Shown: positions 8,342-20,477, counted from the stretch's first letter. The stretch is 64,000 bases of DNA from Hyphomicrobiaceae bacterium (GCA_030655135.1 JAURWC010000074.1:124001-188000); one strand, 5' to 3'. The notes: generated from the letters alone by a model not told the origin. Program-made: numbers and translations.

Positions 8342-9594
8342 GGCTTCATCCAGTGCCATTGCGTGACGGGCATTGCCGCGCGCCATCCGGTGAAGCCGCC
8401 GACGGCCTCGGCGCGCGAGATCTCGATACGGGTCAGCGAGCCGCCCAGCGACGTATGGCGTGCAACAAGCCGCGCCTCCGTTTCGAGCGTGACGGCATTG
8501 GCGACAAGGCGCCCGTTGCTTGGAAGGGCTGCGACGGCGGCATCGAGCACGGCGTCATCTCCGCCGCCGCCGATGAAGATGGCGTTGGGCTGCGGCAGAT
8601 CGGCCAGCGCCTCTGGCGCGCGACCGGCAACGATGCGCAAGTCTGGCACGCCCAGCGCGGCGGCGTTGCGCGTGCACAGCGCGATGCGGTCCGCGCGCGG
8701 CTCGATGGCGATGGCACGGTTCTCCGGGTGCGCGAGCATCCACTCGATGCCGATGGAGCCGGAACCGGCGCCGATGTCCCACAGTAGTTCGCCACGCAGC
8801 GGCGCCAGCGATGACAGCGTGACAGCGCGGACTTCGCGCTTGGTGATCTGGCCGTTGTGTTCGAAGAGGTCGTCGGCAAGGCCCTGGCTCAGCGGCACGA
8901 TGCGCGCGCCGGGCTTGACCGAGACTTCGATGGCCAGCGTGTTGAGAGCGTCGATGTCGGCAAAGTTCGCCGATGCAGCATCGCTGGAGCGGATACGCTC
9001 GTGCGGGCCGCCCATGCGTTCCAGCACTGTGATCTGCGAGCTGCCCATGCCGCGCGCGATCAGAAGGCTGGCAACATCAGCGGGCGTGCGCGCATCCCAT
9101 GACAAGGCCAGCAGGCGCGCGCGGGGTTGCAGATGCGGGATCAGCAGTTCCAGCGGGCGCCCGTGCACGCTGAGGCAGGTCGTCGTCTGCAGCGGCCAGG
9201 CGAGGCGAGCCGCAGCAAGGCTGAAGGCGGAAGGCGCAGGCAGGCAAATGATCTCGTCGGCGGCGATGTGGGCCGAAAGCGTCGCCCCGATGCCGTAACT
9301 GAAGGGATCCCCCGTCGCCAGGATGCAGACGGCGCGCCCGCGCTGCGCGAGAATGTGCGGCACGGCGTTGAGCAGCGGGCTGGGCCAGACCATGGCCGTC
9401 TTGATCAACTCACCCGCCATCGCCAGCTGGCGTTTGCCGCCGATGACAAGTTCCGCATCGCTGATGAGGCGCCGGCCAATCGCACTGATGCCATCCAGCC
9501 CATCCTCGCCGATGCCGACGATGGACAGCCAGCGGTGCGGGGCGGCATGATGCCCGGCGACGTCCGCGCCACCTTGCAAAGAGAGACCGTTCAT
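8338..9594 (-). CDS. cobL: precorrin-6Y C5,15-methyltransferase (decarboxylating), CbiE-CbiT fusion
   Basis: 418 residues from the ATG at 9594. The N-terminal half is CbiE-like (LSIVGIGEDGLDGIS, GDPFSYGIGATL, LPAPSAFSLAAARL). The C-terminal half (about 225-415) is CbiT-like with a class I SAM-methyltransferase motif LLWDIGAGSGSIGIEW and the FIGGGG segment. CobL methylates C5 and C15 and decarboxylates the acetate at C12. An upstream ATG at 9633 would overlap cobK by 40 bp. The chosen start has GGGAAGG upstream and abuts the cobK start head-to-head. The stop overlaps cobE (ATGA). Confidence 0.95.
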   Translation of the reverse strand: MNGLSLQGGADVAGHHAAPHRWLSIVGIGEDGLDGISAIGRRLISDAELVIGGKRQLAMAGELIKTAMVWPSPLLNAVPHILAQRGRAVCILATGDPFSYGIGATLSAHIAADEIICLPAPSAFSLAAARLAWPLQTTTCLSVHGRPLELLIPHLQPRARLLALSWDARTPADVASLLIARGMGSSQITVLERMGGPHERIRSSDAASANFADIDALNTLAIEVSVKPGARIVPLSQGLADDLFEHNGQITKREVRAVTLSSLAPLRGELLWDIGAGSGSIGIEWMLAHPENRAIAIEPRADRIALCTRNAAALGVPDLRIVAGRAPEALADLPQPNAIFIGGGGDDAVLDAAVAALPSNGRLVANAVTLETEARLVARHTSLGGSLTRIEISRAEAVGGFTGWRAAMPVTQWHWMKP

Positions 9595-10364
9595 TGCCGC
9601 CGCCCTTCCCTGTCCTGATCCTTGGCGGCACAAGCGAGGCCATGCAGCTGGCTGCGTTGCTGGCAGACAATGGCGCCTACGCGCCGCTGATGTCGTTTGC
9701 CGGCCGGACTCAAGCCTTGCGGCCGCCGCCCATTCCGCATCGCGTCGGAGGGTTCGGAGGTGCGGAGGGCCTGGCTACCTTCCTGCGCGAGAAGCGGTTT
9801 GCTGCTGTCGTCGATGCGACGCATCCCTTCGCGGTGCGCATGTCGGCCAACGCCGCGACGGCCTGCGGACAGGTCCACCTGCCGCTGATGGTGCTGACAC
9901 GGCCGGCTTGGAAACGGCAACGCGGCGATAACTGGATCGAGGTCGAAAGCTTCGCGGCGGCCGCTGCCGCACTCGGCGAGGCGCCGCGCACTGTATTGCT
10001 GACGGTCGGCCGGCAGGAGCTGGCAGCATTCCGCGGCGGCGTCGCTCATCGCTATGTGGTGCGCACGGTCGACGCGGTTGACGCCGTGTTGCTGCCTGAT
10101 GCAGCGCAGGTCATCCTCGCGCGCGGGCCATTCGATACCGCAGACGAACTGCAGCTGATGCGCGACGCGGCGATTGAACTGGTCGTCAGCAAGCATTCCG
10201 GCGGCGCGGCGACCTACGGCAAGATTGCCGCAGCGCGCGAACTTGGATTGCCGGTCGTCATGATCAAGCGTCCGCGCGCCGCCGTGGAAGGGGAACTGCA
10301 CGACGCGAGCGCGGTGCTGGCCTGGCTGGAAGCACTGCGGGCCACTCATGATGCCGCCTCATAG
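9594..10364 (+). CDS. cobK: precorrin-6A reductase
   Basis: 256 residues if started at TTG 9594, which is needed because the nucleotide-binding motif VLILGGTSEAMQLAALL begins at residue 7. Other family motifs: AVVDATHPFAVRMSANAA and the C-terminal VSKHSGGAATYGKIAAARE. It is the NADPH-dependent reductase of precorrin-6A. Alone on the plus strand between two leftward groups: its start shares one base with the cobL start and its 3' end overlaps convergent cobJ by 19 bp. How it is transcribed is unclear, because its upstream region lies within cobL. Confidence 0.92.
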   Translation: MPPPFPVLILGGTSEAMQLAALLADNGAYAPLMSFAGRTQALRPPPIPHRVGGFGGAEGLATFLREKRFAAVVDATHPFAVRMSANAATACGQVHLPLMVLTRPAWKRQRGDNWIEVESFAAAAAALGEAPRTVLLTVGRQELAAFRGGVAHRYVVRTVDAVDAVLLPDAAQVILARGPFDTADELQLMRDAAIELVVSKHSGGAATYGKIAAARELGLPVVMIKRPRAAVEGELHDASAVLAWLEALRATHDAAS

Positions 10365-11107
10365 CTGCGCGGCGTCAGCACCCAGGCGCCGCCCCCGGCT
10401 TTCGCGACAAGCCGCGTCTGCGATGAGCCAATGATGACGACGGTCTGCATGTCGGCCATGGTGGCCTCGGCCTCTGCCAACGTGGTGATGCGAATGGTCT
10501 CGTCGGCGCGGCTGACGGCGCGGGCAAAGACAACCGGCGTGGTCGCCGCCTGAACGCCGCGCGCCAGATCCAGTGCCGCGCCGAGGCCATCCGGCCGCGC
10601 TTTCGAGATGGGATTATAGAGCGCAATCACGAAGTCTGCTTGCAAAGCTGCGCTGAGGCGGCGAGCAATGACGTCGCGCGGTTTCAGATTGTCGGACAGC
10701 GAAATGGCGCAGAAATCATGCCCCAACAGCGCGCCGACCTGGGCGGAAGCGGCCTGCATCGCGGAAATGCCGGGCACGACATCGATCGCGAGCGCCCGCC
10801 AGGCCGGGTCGCCGGCTTCGACGGCTTCAAGCACGGCTGCAGCCATGGCGAATATGCCCGGATCGCCCCCCGACACGACGGCGACGCGATGGCCGGAGGC
10901 AGCCAGCGTCAGCGCTTCACGCGCGCGCTGCAGCTCGACGCGGTTGTCGGAGGCATGGCGCCGCTGCTCGGCGGTGGCCGGCACGCGGTCAAGGTAGGGG
11001 CCGTAGCCGACCAGGTCCGTTGCGGCAGCAAGCGCTTGTGCTGCGGCCGGTGCCATCAGGGCAGCACTGCCGGGGCCGAGACCGACGATCGTCAGGCTGC
11101 CGGTCAT
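10346..11107 (-). CDS. cobJ: precorrin-3B C17-methyltransferase
   Basis: 253 residues of the tetrapyrrole methylase family with LTIVGLGPGSAALMAPAAAQ, ATDLVGYGPYLDRVP, VVSGGDPGIFAMAAAVLEA and VVPGISAMQAASAQVGALLG, the CobJ/CbiH signature. It performs C17 methylation with ring contraction. Its ATG overlaps the cobI stop (ATGA). It is the last gene of the long leftward group, ending inside the 3' end of cobK. Confidence 0.95.
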   Translation of the reverse strand: MTGSLTIVGLGPGSAALMAPAAAQALAAATDLVGYGPYLDRVPATAEQRRHASDNRVELQRAREALTLAASGHRVAVVSGGDPGIFAMAAAVLEAVEAGDPAWRALAIDVVPGISAMQAASAQVGALLGHDFCAISLSDNLKPRDVIARRLSAALQADFVIALYNPISKARPDGLGAALDLARGVQAATTPVVFARAVSRADETIRITTLAEAEATMADMQTVVIIGSSQTRLVAKAGGGAWVLTPRSYEAAS

Positions 11108-11847
11108 ATGCGGCGTCCGTTTCCGGGCAGGAGCACCAGCGAGAAGTAAGGTGCGTCGTCGCCCGCCTTGTCGGCAAGAGGCATGATGTGCTCGCCGCTC
11201 ATGGTGCCGCGTTCCACGTAGATCGCTTGATCGATGCGGCCAGCCGATGTGAGAGCCGTACGCACTTTGCCGAGATGACGGCCGATTTTCATGATCACGG
11301 CCGCGTCGGTGTCGGCGAGGCGCGCGGCAAGTTTGTCGGCCGGCAGCGTGGCGGGCAGTACGGTCATGATGTCGTCGCCGAAGGTCATGGGCGCGTTGGC
11401 GCGCGACCAGCAGCCGGCCATGCCGGTGATGCCCGGCACGATCTCACAGGCATGCGGCGGCACGAGACGGCGCCACAGATGCATGAACGAGCCGAAGAAG
11501 AATGGATCGCCTTCGGCCAGCACGGCCACGCACTTGCCGTTGCGCAGGTGCGTATCGAGCGTGGCGCAGGACGCCTCGTAGAACTCGTACGTCTCCTTAA
11601 CATAGACCGGGTCGGTGACGTGCCGCTCGGTCGTGAAAGGATAATACATCGGCAGCTCGTTACGGCCTTCGCCGATCAGGCTATCGACGATGGTGCGCGA
11701 GGTGCCGCGACGGCCCTCCTTGGCGAAGTAGGCGATGATGTCGGCTTCGGCCAGCACCTTGTTGGCGCGCAACGTCAACAGTTCGGGATCGCCGGGGCCG
11801 ACGCCGACGCCGTACAATGTGCCTTTGAGAACGGGGCGCGGCGTCAT
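11104..11847 (-). CDS. cobI: precorrin-2 C20-methyltransferase
   Basis: 247 residues: GTLYGVGVGPGDPELLTL, then ADIIAYFAKEGRRGTSRTIV (the YFAKxG motif is diagnostic for CobI/CbiL), VLAEGDPFFFGSFMHL and EIVPGITGMAGCWS. It methylates precorrin-2 at C20 to give precorrin-3A. ATGA overlaps link it to cobH upstream and cobJ downstream. Confidence 0.95.
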   Translation of the reverse strand: MTPRPVLKGTLYGVGVGPGDPELLTLRANKVLAEADIIAYFAKEGRRGTSRTIVDSLIGEGRNELPMYYPFTTERHVTDPVYVKETYEFYEASCATLDTHLRNGKCVAVLAEGDPFFFGSFMHLWRRLVPPHACEIVPGITGMAGCWSRANAPMTFGDDIMTVLPATLPADKLAARLADTDAAVIMKIGRHLGKVRTALTSAGRIDQAIYVERGTMSGEHIMPLADKAGDDAPYFSLVLLPGNGRRI

Positions 11848-12476
11848 TCCTTGGCACTCGCGAGCGCGTTGATCGCGGCAACCGCCATGGCGCTGCCGCC
11901 TTTGCGGCCGCGCACGATGAGGTAGGGCACGCGCTTGTCGGCCGCCAGCGCGTCCTTGGATTCAGCGGCTCCGACGAACCCGACCGGCAAACCGATGACG
12001 GCGGCAGGTTTTGGGCGACCCTCGTTGAGCATCTCGAGCAGATGGAAAAGCGCCGTCGGCGCGTTGCCGATAGCGACGACGCTGCCGGCTACCTTTTCCG
12101 CCCACAGGTCCATGGCAGCCGCCGATCGCGTGTTGCCGATCGCCGCAGCCAGGATCGGCACGCGCGGATCGTCGAGCGTGCAGACGATCTCGTTGGCGGC
12201 GGGCAGGCGCGCCTTGGTGATGCCGTTGGCGACCATCTTCGAGTCACACAGGATCGGCGCGCCCCGGCGCAGCGCCTCGCGCGCGGCATCGGCGAAGTCC
12301 GGCGACATCTCGACATCGTCCGCGAGTTCAACCAGACCGCAGGCGTGCACCATGCGCACGACGACGGGTTCCTCGGCCGCAGAAAAGCGCGCCAGGTTCG
12401 CCTCCGCGCGAATGATCGCGAAGGAACGGCGGTAGATTTCGGCACCTTCGCGCACGTAATCGTAAGTCGCGGTCAT
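11844..12476 (-). CDS. cobH: precorrin-8X methylmutase
   Basis: 210 residues: YDYVREGAEIYRRSFAIIRA, VVRMVHACGLVELADDVEMS (containing the conserved His of the active site), CDSKMVANGIT, IGNAPTALFHLLEML and the GLPVGFVGAAESKDAL segment. All are CobH/CbiC hallmarks. It moves the methyl group from C11 to C12 to form hydrogenobyrinate. Its ATG overlaps the cobG stop (ATGA). Confidence 0.96.
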   Translation of the reverse strand: MTATYDYVREGAEIYRRSFAIIRAEANLARFSAAEEPVVVRMVHACGLVELADDVEMSPDFADAAREALRRGAPILCDSKMVANGITKARLPAANEIVCTLDDPRVPILAAAIGNTRSAAAMDLWAEKVAGSVVAIGNAPTALFHLLEMLNEGRPKPAAVIGLPVGFVGAAESKDALAADKRVPYLIVRGRKGGSAMAVAAINALASAKE

Positions 12477-14149
12477 GCCGCCAGGATCTCCTTGAGCGCC
12501 GCTGCGATGGCCGCGCCCCTTTTGGTGTGTGATACGTCCCCGGCTTTTGTCACCGCAGAGGGCACGCGCGCAAGTATTTCGGCGATTTCCGGCGCCGTGT
12601 AGCGCCCACAGGCCGCGTTTGCGGCGGTGCCGTTAACCACCAGTCCGTAAACCCCGCCATCGGCGACGATTGTAAGCGTGGCGGCCTGCCGGTGCGCACA
12701 GCCCTTGGCGCAGCCGGAAACGTGGATGTCGACGCCGTCGCCGAGGAGGTTTGCGGCGGCCTTCGCAAGCAGGTCTGCGTCAGCACGAACCGGGGTTGTG
12801 CCGCTGGCACACGCGGGCGCTCCGGGGCAGGCCGCGATGGCGCGACGGGTGTCGGCCGGGTCGGTGATAAAGCCTAGGCCGGCTGCTTGTGTCAGGAGGA
12901 ACGCGGCCGCGTCGCGGTCGGCGGTTGCGATTAGAATTGCGCGCCAGGGTGTGAGACGCAGTTCGGTTGCACCGGCCTGGCGTGCGAGGGCCATGAGACT
13001 GAGCAAGGCCGTCGAGGTGGTGCCGCCGTAGGGGAGCCCTATGCCGGCGACAGAGCTGCCGCCGCCCGCTTCAACGACGCCAACTCCACGCGGTCCATTG
13101 AGCGCAATGTTGGGGCTGAACCTGACAGCAACGTTGCGCATGGGGTCAGACCCATGGGTCTGACCCCTAGCCTCGACGGCGGCGGCAGTTCCGCTCTCAG
13201 ACCAGTCACCGCAGCCACTCCCCGTACCAACGTCATCCCGGCGCAGGCCGGGATCCACGCCAGCATCAGCTTGCTCAACGGTACCGGAACTTGTGTGCCG
13301 CGCGAGATCCTGCGGCGTAACCCCCGTGGCAACTTGCGTGGATCCCGGCCTGCGCCGGGATGACGGTATGGGGGTAAGCAGGCCGTGCGCGTCATTGAAC
13401 GCGGTATTGCGGTTGTTGCTGACAGCAACGTTGCGCATGGGGTCAGACCCATGGGTCTGACCCCTCGTCTCGACGGCGGCTGTCTTGCTGATTTGATCCC
13501 GCTCCCCATCCGAAAGGTGACGAACGCGCCGAACGCTGCCGGCGTGGATGAGAAAGCTGCGAGCCAAGGCAATTGCGACATCGGGCACGTCGCCGGGTGA
13601 GCACGTGCCGATCCAATCGCAGCCGGACTCGCGGGCCAGGCCGACGGCGAAGTGATCGCCAGTCCAGACGAAACGAATGTCGGCTTCGACGTCCGCCAGC
13701 GGCTGCATCCCACCGCCATCGACCAGAAAACCGAACTTGTCGGAAAGAGCACCAAGCGACGAGTCTGACGTCACTCTTTGTTCGAGCGCTTTGACCACGG
13801 AGCGCGTGTCGAACGCCGTCACGTCGATCCCGGCGAGAGGGGAAGAAATGACGTTGCGAACGGCCTCCGCCTCGGGTGTGGCATCGAGCAAGCCCAGCGC
13901 GTCAAGCGCCGAAGTCAGTACGTCCAGCGTCTCGCCACTCACGCCACGCAGCTGCAGGTTTCCGCGCGACGTCAGGTCGATGAGACCGTTGCCGTGATCG
14001 CGGGCAAGCGTTGCAATCGCCTCGGCCTGCTCCAAGCTCACCATCCCGCACGACGGCTTGATGCGCACGAGCAGACCATCCCCGCTTTGCATCGGCCGCA
14101 GCGCACCGGGGCACCAGCCGCGACGGCGGGACTCGGGCGCCGCCGTCAT
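12473..14149 (-). CDS. cobG: precorrin-3B synthase CobG with in-frame repeat insertion
   Basis: 558 residues, about 100-130 longer than usual CobG. The N-terminal part has a nitrite/sulfite reductase ferredoxin-like domain (LLVRIKPSCGMVSLEQAEAI, LIDLTSRGNLQLRG). The C-terminal part has the Fe4S4/siroheme-like cysteines CPGAPACASG and VSGCAKGCAH. CobG uses oxygen to hydroxylate precorrin-3A. Residues about 225-350 are foreign-looking and repeat-derived: two copies of [10 protein letters not shown] 99 codons apart, with SSRRRPGST and VDPGLRRDD between. The frame stays open across the insert. It lies between the two homologous domains and could be a tolerated loop. ATGA overlaps both neighbours (cobH and the bridging ORF). 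Confidence 0.9.
   Translation of the reverse strand: MTAAPESRRRGWCPGALRPMQSGDGLLVRIKPSCGMVSLEQAEAIATLARDHGNGLIDLTSRGNLQLRGVSGETLDVLTSALDALGLLDATPEAEAVRNVISSPLAGIDVTAFDTRSVVKALEQRVTSDSSLGALSDKFGFLVDGGGMQPLADVEADIRFVWTGDHFAVGLARESGCDWIGTCSPGDVPDVAIALARSFLIHAGSVRRVRHLSDGERDQISKTAAVETRGQTHGSDPMRNVAVSNNRNTAFNDAHGLLTPIPSSRRRPGSTQVATGVTPQDLARHTSSGTVEQADAGVDPGLRRDDVGTGSGCGDWSESGTAAAVEARGQTHGSDPMRNVAVRFSPNIALNGPRGVGVVEAGGGSSVAGIGLPYGGTTSTALLSLMALARQAGATELRLTPWRAILIATADRDAAAFLLTQAAGLGFITDPADTRRAIAACPGAPACASGTTPVRADADLLAKAAANLLGDGVDIHVSGCAKGCAHRQAATLTIVADGGVYGLVVNGTAANAACGRYTAPEIAEILARVPSAVTKAGDVSHTKRGAAIAAALKEILAA
13097..13482 (-). repeat. composite in-frame repeat element inside cobG
   Basis: Two direct repeats of about 88 bp (13097-13185 and 13394-13482), each centred on the perfect 26-bp palindrome (13142-13167 and 13439-13464), are 297 bp (99 codons) apart. 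Between them lies an inverted pair of hairpins, ATCCCGGC-GCAG-GCCGGGAT (13235-13254) and ATCCCGGC-CTGC-GCCGGGAT (13342-13361). The whole block is read through in the cobG frame without stops. The right 133 bp (13332-13464) are collinear with 17524-17656 in cobN, roughly 85-90% identical by eye. Confidence 0.85.
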
Positions 14150-14522
14150 GGCAGGGCTCCGCGCCGGTTAAGGGAGCTAGCCCTCGCGACGGCCGCCGCC
14201 TCACTCGTCGAGAACATGATGCGTGTCGTGGATGCTGGCCTGCGCCAGCATGACGGTGTTGGGGATGGAACCATCGAGGCTATACCGCAAACGCCGGAGA
14301 CAAACAGGTGCATCGCACTTTGGCGATCGGATCGAAGTAGCGTTGCTACATGGTACCGTTCAGCGGATCGGCATTTCCCGGCGCCCGTCCAACGGCACTT
14401 CGCTTGAGGTAGAGCACCCCCTGTCCTCCCGTCATGCTCGCGGAGGCGAGCACCCACGACACGCCTCCCCAGGGGCAACGTGTACGGAGTGCAAAACAAT
14501 CTGGCCAAGCGCGCAATCGCCG

Positions 14523-14529
<7 letters not shown>
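14141..14529. repeat. insertion at the cobN/cobG junction with 12-bp direct repeats
   Basis: The sequence CGCCGTCATGGC occurs exactly at 14141-14152 (over the cobG start) and at 14518-14529 (over the cobN stop), 377 bp apart. The intervening DNA carries hairpins ATGCTGGC-CTGC-GCCAGCAT (14232-14251) and, in inverted orientation, GCTCGC-GGAG-GCGAGC near 14436-14451, both embedded in a GTCGTGG...CATGACGG context. These resemble the inner hairpin repeats of the cobG/cobN elements with changed stems. Apart from the bridging ORF I see no gene here. Confidence 0.7.
14146..14526 (-). CDS. bridging ORF between cobN and cobG (probably not a functional protein)
   Basis: 126 codons open without interruption. 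Its ATG overlaps the cobN stop (ATGA at 14526-14523) and its TGA overlaps the cobG ATG (ATGA at 14149-14146). Both junctions lie in the two copies of a 12-bp direct repeat, so the ORF appears to be a by-product of an insertion into an ancestral ATGA cobN-cobG overlap. The composition is Arg/Ser/Ala rich and no domain is recognised. Two hairpin repeats in it read GARLREHDG and SCWRRPAST, the same phase as DPGLRRDDG and SSRRRPGST in CobG/CobN. Its likely role, if any, is to preserve translational coupling. Confidence 0.3.
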
Positions 14530-18224
<3,695 letters not shown>

Positions 18225-18339
18225 TGCCTACAATTGCCCGGGATCACCATCCGCCAAATGCGAACGAAGGCCCAGCTCCCTGCTGTCGTGCGTCCATGCG
18301 CAGTGCGTCACGGCCTCCGCGGGAGCACGCGCGGCGCCG

Positions 18340-19374
18340 TCAGCCCGTGATGGCGTCTCTGATGCGAGCCTGATCAAGGCCCTTCTGACCGATGACCACC
18401 AGGCGGCCGGTGCGGGCTTCACCGTCGCGCCAGGGGCGATCGTAGTGATGTTGGAAGCGCGCGCCAACGCCTTGTACGAGCAGCCTTAAGGGGCGGCCCT
18501 CGACGGGCACGAAACCTTTGATGCGCAGCACGTCGTGGTCTCGGGTGGCCGTTTCCAGGCGCTGCAGCAGCGGGGCGGGGTCGGCGAGCTGCGGGATCTC
18601 GATGACGAAGCTCTCGAAGTCGTCGTGATCGTGGCCTTCCTCGGCATCGTGATGCGAGGGGCGGGCGTCGAGATCGGATTCGGCGGCAGCACCCAGGCCC
18701 AGCAACACAGCCGGATCGACGTTGCCGGAGGCCGCGCGGACGACCTTCACGGCGCGCGATACGGTGGCCTTCACCTCGCTGGTGACGCGGTCGAGTTCGG
18801 CTTCGGCGACAAGGTCGGTCTTGTTCAGCACGATCAGGTCGGCGCACAGAAGCTGGTCCTCGTAGACCTCTTCCAGCGGGTTGTCGTGATCCAGTGAGGG
18901 ATCTTCGGCACGCTGCTTGGCGATCGCTTCCGGATCGTCGGCAAAGCGGCCGTCGGCCACGGCGGCGGCATCGACGACGGCGATCACGCCGTCAACCGTG
19001 ACGCGTGAGCGGATGGCAGGCCAGTTAAAGGCCTTCACCAGCGGCTTGGGCAACGCCAGCCCCGATGTTTCGATGATGATGTGATCCGGGCGCTGGCCAC
19101 GGCTCAGCAAGCCTTCAAGCGCAGGTACGAAGTCGTCGGCGACGGTGCAGCAGATGCAGCCGTTGGCCAGCTCGACGACGTTCTCCTCGGTGCAGGTTTC
19201 GATGCCGCAGCCCTTCAGGATCTCGCCGTCGATGCCGACGTCGCCGAACTCGTTGACGATGATCGCCAGGCGGCGGCCGTTGGCGTTGGCAAGGACATGA
19301 CGCAGCAGCGTCGTCTTGCCCGCACCCAAAAAGCCGGTGAGGATGGTGCAAGGAACTTTATCGAGGGCCGTCAT
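18340..19374 (-). CDS. cobW: CobW-family G3E GTPase metallochaperone
   Basis: 344 residues from the ATG at 19374 (a GTG three codons earlier is possible). P-loop TGFLGAGKTTLLRHVL near residue 13, the metal-binding CxCC motif in GCICCTVADDF near residue 71, the guanine motif VLNKTDLV near residue 180, and a His/Asp-rich stretch HHDAEEGHDHDDF near residue 240. CobW proteins are thought to deliver Co2+ to the CobNST chelatase, and its position next to cobN and downstream of cbtBA supports this. The C-terminal CobW_C domain ends with ARFQHHYDRPW and a short tail. Confidence 0.92.
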   Translation of the reverse strand: MTALDKVPCTILTGFLGAGKTTLLRHVLANANGRRLAIIVNEFGDVGIDGEILKGCGIETCTEENVVELANGCICCTVADDFVPALEGLLSRGQRPDHIIIETSGLALPKPLVKAFNWPAIRSRVTVDGVIAVVDAAAVADGRFADDPEAIAKQRAEDPSLDHDNPLEEVYEDQLLCADLIVLNKTDLVAEAELDRVTSEVKATVSRAVKVVRAASGNVDPAVLLGLGAAAESDLDARPSHHDAEEGHDHDDFESFVIEIPQLADPAPLLQRLETATRDHDVLRIKGFVPVEGRPLRLLVQGVGARFQHHYDRPWRDGEARTGRLVVIGQKGLDQARIRDAITG

Positions 19375-19474
19375 ACGCGTCACTTTCTGCAGCGCCTGGC
19401 GGCGCGCGATTTGTTTCAGACCTGATTGACGTCTTCGATGCGAGCCCAGCCGCTTGCATCTCTACGATCAGGCT

Positions 19475-20236
19475 CTAGGCCGTCTGTTCACGTCCGACGG
19501 GGTTGCCGAGGCGGGCGAAGGCCAAACCGAGGCCCAACCCCAGCACGGTCCACAAAATGAACGACAGCGTCATCGTGCTCGCGGCGAACTGCGCAGCGAG
19601 GCGAGCCGGCACTGCCGTCGCCGCGAGGTCGGCCGGCGGGGCGCCCCAGATGTGCGGGATGGCCAGTAGCGCGATGCCGCCGGCAATCGCCAGCACGTTG
19701 CGCGAATAGTGCGTCACCACGTAGAGGCCCGCGCCTGTCGCCAGAGCCGTGGCGATCCACCAAACTTGGCGTGGCGCAAGCGCGGTTTCACCCATGCCGG
19801 GCAGCACCGGTGCGAGGCCGAAGCCGGGCGCCAGCGTCGTCGCGATGAAGGCGCCGAGCGCCCATTTGAAGAAACTTTCGATCGTCAACGCGGCGCCCGC
19901 AAGCGTCATGAGCGCAACCAGCACGAGGCCATATCCGACAGCCGTAGCAACGGTCGCCAGGGCCGAATAAGCAAATCGCTCGAACCCATCGGCGGGTTGC
20001 CACTCGTTGGCGTCGTGCGAATGCCCTTCAACAGCAGGCGCTGCATCGTGGCTGTGCTCATGCGCGGCCTCGCCCGGCGCGTGCGTGTGCGCGGCACCTT
20101 CTGCCGCAGGAGCATGGCTCTCGAAGGTCTCAGCCTTCAGGATCATGGGCGTAACGAAATAATTCTGCAGGCCAGCGACGAGCAGCCCGGCAGCCAGCCC
20201 GGCGAACAGCGCCGCAGCGATAAGCCGCGTCAGCAT
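19475..20236 (-). CDS. cbtA: cobalt transporter subunit CbtA
   Basis: 253 residues with about five transmembrane segments. A hydrophobic N-terminal helix (about 5-25) is followed by FVTPMILKAETFE, then a His-rich periplasmic-looking loop (several HxH pairs around residues 50-75) ahead of the second helix. The family-typical ALGAFIATTLAPGFGLAPVLPGM and THYSRNVLAIAGGIALLAIPHIWGAP segments follow. CbtA is a predicted B12-riboswitch-controlled cobalt importer that works with CbtB. cbtB lies 19 bp upstream; cobW lies 100 bp downstream. Confidence 0.92.
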   Translation of the reverse strand: MLTRLIAAALFAGLAAGLLVAGLQNYFVTPMILKAETFESHAPAAEGAAHTHAPGEAAHEHSHDAAPAVEGHSHDANEWQPADGFERFAYSALATVATAVGYGLVLVALMTLAGAALTIESFFKWALGAFIATTLAPGFGLAPVLPGMGETALAPRQVWWIATALATGAGLYVVTHYSRNVLAIAGGIALLAIPHIWGAPPADLAATAVPARLAAQFAASTMTLSFILWTVLGLGLGLAFARLGNPVGREQTA

Positions 20237-20255
20237 GTGGATAGCTCCGGTTGCC

Positions 20256-20432
20256 TTAGTGGCAGGGGAAATTGTGAGCGTGGCGCCAGTCGTGCGCCGC
20301 GTTGTGCAGCGTGCTCGCGTTGGCGAAACCGGCCGTATAGATCAGCGTCAGGCCGAGGGCGGCGGCGATCAGGGCTGCCGTGAGGCGCTCAGCTGCTGTA
20401 GCCTGCGTGGCGGTCGTATTCAGTGCCGTCAT
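20256..20432 (-). CDS. cbtB: cobalt transporter subunit CbtB
   Basis: 58 residues, translated from the ATG at 20432 with GGGAGAACGAAA upstream. One transmembrane segment (about 17-38, LTAALIAAALGLTLIYTAGF) and a C-terminal His cluster HNAAHDWRHAHNFPCH, the CbtB hallmark probably used for cobalt binding. First gene after the B12 riboswitch, so it should be repressed when adenosylcobalamin is abundant. The small size and the C-terminal motif make the assignment firm. Confidence 0.9.
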   Translation of the reverse strand: MTALNTTATQATAAERLTAALIAAALGLTLIYTAGFANASTLHNAAHDWRHAHNFPCH

Positions 20433-20477
20433 TTTCGTTCTCCCGTGCCGCCCACCCGGCGGCGCATTGAAGTTTCT

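Noticed and set aside
11020-11925. 301-codon plus-strand ORF opposite cobI
   Set aside because: Shadow frame across the cobJ/cobI/cobH junctions; no start signal or motif.
13231-13361. CRISPR-like repeats in cobG/cobN
   Set aside because: Only two to three hairpins per site, inverted relative to each other and with non-uniform spacing; no array and no cas genes.
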